From Tubiluchus corallicola (taxonomy: Eukaryota; Priapulida; Priapulimorpha; Priapulimorphida; Tubiluchidae): a DNA stretch of 64,000 nucleotides. A program made the translations under genes and the position numbers. Shown piece by piece: positions 1-10,000 of the stretch. Location of the stretch: the NCBI GenBank assembly GCA_030141605.1, contig JAQGDQ010000595.1, positions 1-64,000 on the forward strand, in the 5' to 3' direction. The notes under the pieces were generated by a model that was not told where the DNA came from, searched no databases, and was given only the letters and a program-made list of their open reading frames with translations. Position 1 is the stretch's first letter; each line of letters starts with the position of its first letter.

Positions 1-392
1 CCCGTGTATAAGAGACCCTTTTTTGCTCAGAATTTTCACTTTAAAAATAGGGGGTCTCTTATACATGGGAGTAAGTCTTTTCAATAAGATGCATAAATTG
101 TGACACTAATGATTTTAAAGAAATAAGTGCTCTACAACTGTTTTATTTCGAATAATTATAGTTTCCTTTCAATAAATCTTCTCCATGGCTAAATTCTAAT
201 GATAAAATTAATGTACCGGGTAAGTTATTATTTTTTTAAATGTCTCTTTGGTATTGGAGAGAAATCGATTGTTCTGCAGCCAATCAACGCATCTGCATAA
301 GCTCTCTGCTTAATTTAATGATTTCTATGATGAATAAAGTTATTCATTACCAAAAAACTTTTTTCCAGAATTTTTGCCTAAATTCGTTGGCG
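1..392 (+). mobile_element. Truncated copy of the tataagagac MITE (window edge)
   Basis: The first bases of the window are inside a copy of the element seen complete at 8216-8658. It is cut at the left by the window and at about 392 by a different sequence. The following stretch, 392-650, is a diverged direct copy of 8665-8935, so this whole start resembles an older copy of that locus. Confidence 0.75.
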
Positions 393-1352
393 ATATCTTC
401 TATGGAATTTATTTAATTGACTTCGTTCGTTCAATGTATGGTCGGTAACTAGTCGGTAATTGATCAATTGACTATTTTTCCTTCATGTTTCAATGACATT
501 TTCTTGTGGATTTAATAATTTTTTATGATTTTATCATCTTATATCCTATATTATTGAAACAACTAAATGTTTTATTTGTGGTGCGAGGAACGTTTAACAT
601 ACACTTCATTATGCTAGTCATCGGTTTTCTGATTCGAGTTGTTGTTAGTTATGATGAAAACAGTACGGGAAATAGTCACTACTAACAGCTTGTTAAAGGG
701 TTTCAGTAGACATAACTTTTCGCCGTTTGTTCATTCACGGCGCCTTCTGGTCTCAAGCGGAGATGGATTGAATGTATTAATGGAGACCTTAGAGAGAAGA
801 GCATAAATGAAGAGATGGTCAACAACAGGAATGCATGGAGAAGACTCATTCACAACGGCGACCCCGCATGGCGAAAAGCTGGGAAGAAGAAGAAGTTGTA
901 TGATACGCAAATACGTGCTTGAACTGTTGGTGGTGACTGTATTTCCCCGCATGAGGCTTCGTCTGTAAGCTCCCCACTTACTGTACTGTACCTGCATCCC
1001 TGGCATAACAGCAACGGCAAACTGATTAAACATTCTGGGAAATGCAGTGGAGGGGCAGGTCAAAGGAAACCATTAGGCTAGCATATTAGTGTATGTTAAA
1101 CGTTCCTGCTTACAAATAAAACGATATTTAACATGATTGTTTCTATGTATATTATAGGACAAAAGTGAACTAAGATGATATAAAAGTCGTAAAAGTTTAT
1201 TAGTCACACGAAAGTGTCTCATTGAAGCATGTGAAGGAAAAATATTGAATCAATTATGCACAGCTATTTGAGTCAATTACCGACAGTTTACCGACTGTAC
1301 ATTTGAATAGAAGAAGCCCGGACCAGGCATTTTTGAGTCAATTAAATGATTA

Positions 1353-1791
1353 CCGTATTTTCCCATGTATAAGAGACCCTTGTGTATAAGAGACCCCTTC
1401 AATTTTTAGGCAAAAATTCTGGAAAAAAGTTTTTTGGTAATGAATAACTTTATTCATCATAGAAATCATTAAATTAAGCAGAGAGCTTATGCAGATGCGT
1501 TGATTGGCTGCAGAACAATCGATTTCTCTCCAATACCAAAGAGACATTTAAAAAATAATAACTTACCCGGTACATTAATTTTATCATTAGAATTTAGCCA
1601 TGGAGAAGATTTATTGAAAGGAAACTATAATTATTCGAAATAAAACAGTTGTAGAGCACTTATTTCTTTAAAATCATTAGTGTCACAATTTATGCATCTT
1701 ATTGAAAAGACTTACTCCCATGTATAAGAGACCTATTTTTAAAGTGAAAATTCTGAGCAAAAAAGGGTCTCTTATACACGGGAAAATACGG
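1353..1791 (-). mobile_element. tataagagac MITE, copy in left arm
   Basis: Terminal inverted repeats read ccgtattttccc...gggaaaatacgg and are flanked by TA. Subterminal tandem and inverted gtataagagaccc motifs lie at both ends. It mirrors 8216-8658. Confidence 0.85.
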
Positions 1792-2648
1792 TAAGTCTGA
1801 TAACTTTAACCTACTAAGAATTTCACTGTATATGGAAAAATTTTGCTTGAAAAGTAATTATTTCCACTGATTGTTTTGTTTAGCAAATGAATTTCTGTGT
1901 AGCATTTTTATGATGTAAGCTTCTACTGTTGTCAAGACACACTATGCAGTAAAAGTAGTGAAATCCTATAATAATGCATATTTAGTAAGTACGATAATAT
2001 TCATGAATTATTACCCCAAAATACTGAAAGGGCAAAAGCAATATTACAGCTAAAAATCTGTTCTTATTGCATAATCCACCCTTGAGATTAGATCACCTTC
2101 ATCAGTAAAGTACACCCCCTTAGGTAATTCTAAATGCAACATAAATTACTAAATTAATGTAACTTGTACTAACTTAGAGTGGTTTTGGACTAATAAATGG
2201 ACACACAGGCCTTGTATGCAGAAGTGTAGTCATTAGGGCTTTACGTAAACTCATTTTAATTGGCACATAAACAAATTTGTTACACCGATAACAAAATTGC
2301 ACATAAGGCGTAAGTGATGCAGCGGTGCTCCAAATTCATGTAGCCATTATGTATAATGAATACAGTGTAGTCACATCCTATCACCAGGCGGCGATCTTAA
2401 AGCCATTTCAAAACAATTATGTAAATAAGCAACACTGGACGATTTTTCCAGCTTCTGTTCTAATTATAATGCAAAATTAAAATTGCAATACAATTAATCA
2501 CCTGTAATTATGTGGCAAAAGGTGATACGATACTAGATAAATTTTCCTTGGATGCGGATATATACAACAAATAGCAAAATATCGACTGATGCTAAAACTG
2601 TTAGCTCTATTTACTACATTAGCTACAACAAACACAGTAAGATCTTAC

Positions 2649-2702
2649 CTTATAAGGAGAAATGTTCCTTTGCAGAGGCATTAGGCTAGCTACATACCGC
2701 TC
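2649..2702 (-). pseudogene. Antisense duplicate of DENND6 exon D
   Basis: The 54 bases are identical to exon D (7302-7355) on the reverse strand, with acceptor and donor dinucleotides preserved. Because it runs antisense to the gene it cannot be spliced into DENND6 mRNA; it is a by-product of the inverted duplication. Confidence 0.9.
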
Positions 2703-2960
2703 CTAGACAATTTACAAACATTTTAAAGTCTAGTAAACACAAACAACAAAGCATATCTAAATGATATTTAGCACAATGATAGTTGTGAAGGATTTTAGGT
2801 TATTTTATTACTTCAGTGTTCTCTCATTCTGTAAACCCCCCTATACTGTCCTTTTTAACTGCATTCGTATGTATGTCTTGACTTGGCTTCTTTCTGTCAT
2901 GCTCTACTGGCAGAGCTAGTTTACCTGGTTAGTCGGCAGTCTCTTCTTGGCGAAGAGAGC

Positions 2961-2978
2961 TGTTGTTGCTGCTGTTGC

Positions 2979-3032
<54 letters not shown>
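2961..3032 (+). repeat. (TTG)n microsatellite
   Basis: Mostly perfect TTG repeats with a few CTG units at the start. It mirrors the (CAA)n tract at about 6975-7045 in the other arm. The poly-Cys reading through it is an artefact. Confidence 0.95.
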
Positions 3033-3034
<2 letters not shown>

Positions 3035-3175
3035 GTCTCAGTTAAACCATTTATTTGTCAAGAGTAGTAGAGCCATGATGTAAGTTTATTCAGTCTGACT
3101 TTATTATTAATTTCTTTGTTTCCTTTTTGGCTCAAATTAGTTTGTTATATGTTGTTATGATTTATTCAAAGTAAT

Positions 3176-3295
3176 GCATCTACATTTGACTTACCTAAGT
3201 CACATTTGAGTTACCAAAACACATTCGAAATTCCTGTCTACATTTGACTTACCTAAGTCACATTTGAACTTTCCTGTGTCTACATTTGACGTGTA
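3176..3295 (+). repeat. Short tandem-like cluster of tcaaatgtagac motifs
   Basis: Several spaced copies of catttgacttacctaagtca-type units, read on the reverse strand as tcaaatgtagac. The same motif cluster, including a ggttttaca leader, occurs at about 56795-56995 in a POLR1B intron. Nature unknown; possibly the repeat-rich end of a nonautonomous transposon. Confidence 0.6.
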
Positions 3296-3532
3296 AAACC
3301 TATATATAGTAACAGTTTTAATTACAAGACATAGTAACTTACAAGAAAGAAGAAGCATGTTAAGCTGGACCTTCTTAAGTTTTCTGTGCTATTAACTTTA
3401 TTTTTCTGTCAACTTAAAACGACTTTTGATTAACATTTCAACTGATTTTAGTTCTTGATAGTTTGAAATCATGTGTTATGATTTATGTGATATGAATATG
3501 TCAGACAAAGTGTTATTGTGTTAATTTTACAG

Positions 3533-3627
3533 CCCACCTGTGATCTTAGGAGTTACGAATCCATTTTTTGCCAAAACGCTTCAGCATTGGCCACATATCA
3601 TTCGACTAGGAGAACATTTCTATCCAC
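3533..3627 (+). CDS. DENND6: DENND6 exon A
   Basis: Acceptor tttacag, donor gtaagt. It carries [19 protein letters not shown], a hallmark DENND6 block. It begins with the last base of a codon and ends with one base of an Arg codon finished in the next exon. It lies about 370 bp after the left arm of the inverted duplication. Confidence 0.93.
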
Positions 3628-6600
3628 GTAAGTTAGCTGTTTTTTAATTTTGCAAAAATCAAAAGTTATGTTTGAACAACGTAATTAAATAATTTGTGAT
3701 TACACATCCATTGGGTATACAATTTACACAGATTTAGTTTGATGTTTGATGTGATTCTTAGTTCGTTATTTTATCTTAGCATATTTAGCTCACAGGGGTA
3801 TTACAATAAACCTTTTCACAGTTTCGTAGTACACTACAAGCAGTTGCTGTAGGTCAAAGGTTAAGTGTACCACAGCAAAACATCTTAACTACAACTGTCA
3901 CGTGACATGTGGATAAAGCAAAGCCGTCAGCAGCTTCAGTACAGTAACTTCAGCAGTTTTACATGGTCGTTACTTGGTTATGCACTGTTCTGTGCGTAGA
4001 ATGATTTACCAGCAGGATCTTGCTTGTGAACAAGAAAAGATGAACTAGGTAAGGTTCTAGCTGGCTCTTAAAACTGTTACTATTACAACAGCATGGTGTG
4101 CGAGGCATTGTCATGTGTACACAAATGCGTTGTTTGTTACACTTAACCTTTGACCTGTTCACGATCATCATCAATCGCCGGAACTGTGAAAAGGCTTATT
4201 CTAATTGTGAACTTGCATGAATTGTGTTCTGTATTTCTGTTTCTAGTTTTGCCATTTATTTATTGTAAATTTATGATGATTTTTTAAATTAATTTTCTAA
4301 TGCAGGTGCTTTAGGAAAGTCACACAAGTTAAAAAAAGGTAGTAGTTTGAAGACGCTGGATTCCAAGCCAGGTGTTTATACTCGTTATAAGCCGTACCTT
4401 AATAAGGATAAAATGGTTCTCAAACGCTTAGCAAAGGTAATTCAAGTTTGTTTTGCTATCGGATTTATTTAACTTGTTAATCAAATATTTTACTACCATT
4501 GTTGTCTAGTAGTGTTTCCCTCCATAATTAGACATGTACAGTAAACTCCGCATAGCTCAAATCCAGCCGGACCGAAAAAAGTTTGAGTTAGGCGAGCGAA
4601 AAAATCGTCTGAAAATCAGAACAGCCAATAGGTAATTTATCATGCGATAGTTTTGTAAAATAGATACAAAACTGTAAATGTGTGTTAGCTGCATCCAAAA
4701 TGCGCACAGTTATCACTATTACTCTCGCCTGTCACAAGTCGTACATGTACTAAATTTCACATGAACTTTAACAATGTACTTCTGTACAAATTCCATGAAA
4801 CTTTTGCATTAATGGCGTTAGTGCAGTGTACAGTAAACTCCGCATAACTCAAATCCAACCAAACCAAAAAAAACTTTGAGTTATTAGACATTTTGAGCTA
4901 AGTGATGCTGACCATTTTCCAGCATAGAAACTCTAAACCCCTCCTCCAGATGGCGAGCTAAATAGAAGGCAGAAAGTCAACCCTTCTATACATAAACGAC
5001 GAGATTTGATGAGAGTTACATAAAGAATAACAAATTATGTAGTGAAACACAATTTTTCTATGTTACAATAGGGCATGTATTACACAATTACACTATTACA
5101 CAACTCTGTTAAGTAATATAGGGCGCACTTTGTAAGACGTCAGAATTTTTCCGGAAGCAGATACTGTTTTTGAGTTGTACGGAACTTTTTATTTTACCTA
5201 GACTATAACTCGCACTCTTGAGTTAGGCGAAGTAAATTACATGTATTTTGGTTAAATGTGCCATAATTTTTTATTTAAGTTAGGCGAAATTTTGAGTTAT
5301 ATATATTGAGTTAAGTGATGTTTATTGTGGAAAAAACGAAGGATGTAATCCGTTCCGCTGAAATTTTTGAGTTATGCGATTTTGAGTTATGCAGAGAATT
5401 TACCGTATTGCCATTTTCACTAATTTCTGTTTTCAATTTTTTTTTCAATCTTGACAATTTCGGGCATGCATGATTAGTGGTTTTTGAGAATTGTGTTGGT
5501 ACTTGCATTTAACTAGGTTATTGGTATTGTGACAAGCTGTGAGTTTCTCAAAATAAGATTCCTCCTGCTCGTGGATTGATCACTGAAACTTTTCAAAATG
5601 GAACACTGTGATTTAACACGTCGCTTACTGCGATTTTTTAAGGGGTTAAATTACAAAAAAAGTTTATACATTAAGATTGTTGTATAACTTATGACTTAAA
5701 CACCCAGTATGTGCAACATTGTTATAGAATACTGTGTTCCCTCATTTATCACGGGTGTTCCGTTCCAGGCCCACCCGTGATGAGTGAATTTCCGCAAATT
5801 AGGGACGCTATACTTATTTTAGCAGTTATACAATATTTTAAGTCTTTATAAATCCTCTCCACGCTCTTCATATAACGAACCGTAGATTCGTTGATCCTGT
5901 AATGGCGGCCAACTGCAGCATACAATCTCCCGATTTTTGGTGTGTATTCATCCGGCGAATAAATACACTATTTACTATAAATGGTAATTTTTTTATGATT
6001 TATAATATTCTTTTAATGTTAGAATTAATGCTTTTAATATATTTTTATACATTTTGTGATTTTTTATGGAAAATTCATCAAATCTATACATTACTGTACA
6101 ATACGTACTACGCATGTGCAAAAATGCAAAAACCCGCGAAAATACCGCGATAAATATTTTCCATTAATATTTTTGAAAACCCACGAAACTATCGAGTCCG
6201 CGATAGCGAGGGAACACGTTATAAGTATAAGTTGATGATAGTTTGAGACGAAGTGTGTTGTAAATCTAGTGAAGGTGGATCATGTTTGAATAGAATATGC
6301 TACTGCAAAAATGAAAAACTGTGAATTTAATTTGTCATGGACCTATAGTACAACGACTTGTCGCACATCCTAGATTCAAATGAACACAGCCTTGGGAATA
6401 AAACATTTATTTACATGTACTTGGTGAAGTGTGTGATAGGTCTTATGTGGTAGGGTGGCTTGTGTGAAACTTATGTGTGGACTAATTGCATTTGATTCAG
6501 TTTGAACCAGGTTGAACCTACCTGCGTCTTGTGAAATAATTATAATTTATTATAGCTGTACTAAAATGAATAATAATGAATTTTTAACTGTTTTAGGGAA

Positions 6601-6973
6601 TTCAAACTCAGCGGCCAAATGAAGTACAAAATGCGATGTTGAAACGCCATTTCTTGGAGATTACACAGAGTTTTATGATTCCGCTTGTAAGTAAGCTTTT
6701 GTTTATCAATGACAGGTGTGATATACAGGTGTTAAAATTTTTAAATATTTGTTATATAGCACTATGTGAGAGACTACTACTTCATGATGCCCAAAGTAAA
6801 AAAATTCATGTTTGAGTAGCTTTATTACGTTTAATCTGTAAGAAAAATCATAACAAAATATAACAAACTAATTTGAGCCAAAAAAGAAACAAAGAAATTA
6901 ATAATAAAGTGAGACTGAATAAACTTACATCATGTCTCTACTACTCTTGACAAATAAATGGTTTAACCGAGAC

Positions 6974-7026
<53 letters not shown>

Positions 7027-10000
7027 GCAACAGCAGCAACAACAACTTTCTTAGCCAAGAACAGACTGCCCACTAGCCAGGTAAACTAGCTCTGTCAGTA
7101 GAGCATGACAAAAAGAAGCCAAGTCAAGACATACATACGAATGCAGTAAAAAGGGACAGTATAGGGGGTTTACAGAATGAGAGAACACTGAAGTAATAAA
7201 ATAACCTAAAATCCTTCACAACTATCATTGTGCTAAATATCATTTAGATATGCTTTGTTGTTTGTGTTTACTAGACTTTAAAATGTTTGTAAATTGTCTA
7301 GGAGCGGTATGTAGCTAGCCTAATGCCTCTGCAAAGGAACATTTCTCCTTATAAGGTAAGATCTTACTGTGTTTGTTGTAGCTAATGTAGTAAATAGAGC
7401 TAACAGTTTTAGCATCAGTCGATATTTTGCTATTTGTTGTATATATCCGCATCCAAGGAAAATTTATCTAGTATCGTATCACCTTTTGCCACATAATTAC
7501 AGGTGATTAATTGTATTGCAATTTTAATTTTGCATTATAATTAGAACAGAAGCTGGAAAAATCGTCCAGTGTTGCTTATTTACATAATTGTTTTGAAATG
7601 GCTTTAAGATCGCCGCCTGGTGATAGGATGTGACTACACTGTATTCATTATACATAATGGCTACATGAATTTGGAGCACCGCTGCATCACTTACGCCTTA
7701 TGTGCAATTTTGTTATCGGTGTAACAAATTTGTTTATGTGCCAATTAAAATGAGTTTACGTAAAGCCCTAATGACTACACTTCTGCATACAAGGCCTGTG
7801 TGTCCATTTATTAGTCCAAAACCACTCTAAGTTAGTACAAGTTACATTAATTTAGTAATTTATGTTGCATTTAGAATTACCTAAGGGGGTGTACTTTACT
7901 GATGAAGGTGATCTAATCTCAAGGGTGGATTATGCAATAAGAACAGATTTTTAGCTGTAATATTGCTTTTGCCCTTTCAGTATTTTGGGGTAATAATTCA
8001 TGAATATTATCGTACTTACTAAATATGCATTATTATAGGATTTCACTACTTTTACTGCATAGTGTGTCTTGACAACAGTAGAAGCTTACATCATAAAAAT
8101 GCTACACAGAAATTCATTTGCTAAACAAAACAATCAGTGGAAATAATTACTTTTCAAGCAAAATTTTTCCATATACAGTAGGTGCCGCTTAATAGATTCA
8201 TGGTTAATAGACTTACCGTATTTTCCCGTGTATAAGAGACCATTTTTTGCTCAGAATTTTCACTTTAAAAATAGGGGGTCTCTTATACATGGGAGTAAGT
8301 CTTTTCAATAAGATGCATAAATTGTGACACTAATGATTTTAAAGAAATAAGTGCTCTACAACTGTTTTATTTCGAATAATTATAGTTTCCTTTCAATAAA
8401 TCTTCTCCATGGCTAAATTCTATTGATAAAATTAATGTACCGGGTAAGTTATTATTTTTTTAAATGTCTCTTTGGTATTGGAGAGAAATCGATTGTTCTG
8501 CAGCCAATCAACGCATCTGCATAAGCTCTCTGCTTAATTTAATGATTTCTATGATGAATAAAGTTATTCATTACCAAAAAACTTTTTTCCAGAATTTTTG
8601 CCTAAAAATTGAAGGGGTCTCTTATACACAAGGGTCTCTTATACATGGGAAAATACGGTAATCATTTAATTGACTCAAAAATGCCTGGTCCGGGCTTCTT
8701 CTATTCAAATGTACAGTCGGTAAACTGTCGGTAATTGACTCAAATAGCTGTGCATAATTGATTCAATATTTTTCCTTCACATGCTTCAATGAGACACTTT
8801 CGTGTGACTAATAAACTTTTACGACTTTTATATCATCTTAGTTCACTTTTGTCCTATAATATACATAGAAACAATCATGTTAAATATCGTTTTATTTGTA
8901 AGCAGGAACGTTTAACATACACTAATATGCTAGCCTAATGGTTTCCTTTGACCTGCCCCTCCACTGCATTTCCCAGAATGTTTAATCAGTTTGCCGTTGC
9001 TGTTATGCCAGGGATGCAGGTACAGTACAGTAAGTGGGGAGCTTACAGACGAAGCCTCATGCGGGGAAATACAGTCACCACCAACAGTTCAAGCACGTAT
9101 TTGCGTATCATACAACTTCTTCTTCTTCCCAGCTTTTCGCCATGCGGGGTCGCCGTTGTGAATGAGTCTTCTCCATGCATTCCTGTTGTTGACCATCTCT
9201 TCATTTATGCTCTTCTCTCTAAGGTCTCCATTAATACATTCAATCCATCTCCGCTTGGATGGTCCTTTTCTTCTATTTCCCAGCACTTCCATTTCCATGA
9301 CCTCCCTTCCCACGTGATCTTCACCGACTCTTCTTTTCAGGCGTCCATACCATCGCAATCTTGCGAGGCTTCCACTACTTTTACTGTTCCTCTGATATTA
9401 TTATTTCTAATTTTATCTCTTCTTGTTATTCCCACCATTCATCTCAACATCCCCATCTCCACCACATCCATTTTCTTCTCTTCGGTCTTCTTTAGAGAAG
9501 CTGCTTTCAGCCCATAGATTAGAGCGGGTCTGACCACTTCTTTGTGGAGACTCATTCATAGAAGGTTTTGGCGCAGTTTTTACAGGCGGATGCCCTTCCT
9601 GACCCTAACCCTCCCTATTTATCCGGGCTTGGGACCGGCTTGCCCCCCCCCCCCCCCCCGTGGCTAGGTATTTGTGTATCATACAACAGTTTTAAACGTT
9701 TTTATCATTATGAGAACTTTCTGACCCAACTTATCACAAAAAATGAATCAGCTGACCTTGGACGTATTTCCATTATTTTTGCGAACAAACAGACTTGCGT
9801 GATTTAGAAAAGTATACTCTTCAATTTATTGCTAAATCACTTATCTAAATTAATATTTTTTCTAATTTTTATAACTGCACAAAGAAATTTAGGCATTACT
9901 TCGTTTCTAAAATTCATTAAAAACCTTTGCAGTGCATAGTAGGCTGATGACTCATACTTCTACCAGTACTACTACACCCATCTGTTAATAGCTTCAGTCG

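Larger units (their letters stand above)
754..3163 (-). repeat. Left arm of a 2.41-kb inverted duplication in DENND6
   Basis: Reverse-complement match, near-identical by eye, to 6845-9257. It contains in mirror order a truncated RTE fragment (754 to about 896), a complete tataagagac MITE (1353-1791), sequence with an antisense exon D copy, and a (TTG)n tract. At 754 the copy stops in the middle of the LINE that is whole in the right arm, so this arm is the derived copy. It lies upstream of exon A, and so within the transcription unit. Confidence 0.9.
6845..9257 (+). repeat. Right (source) arm of the inverted duplication, containing exon D
   Basis: Mirror of 754-3163. It holds functional exon D, a (CAA)n tract, the complete MITE 8216-8658 and the 3' half of the RTE derivative 9117-9667. 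The RTE unit here keeps both TSDs, and the surrounding MITE runs on past the arm boundary to 10056. This arm is therefore ancestral. Confidence 0.9.

Noticed and set aside
2883-3083. Open frame with a run of about 24 cysteines
   Set aside because: It is the (TTG)n microsatellite read in one frame; the flanks show no coding features.
9089-9517. Novel 189-codon plus-strand gene
   Set aside because: It is the antisense shadow of the RTE-like ORF at 9117-9667.
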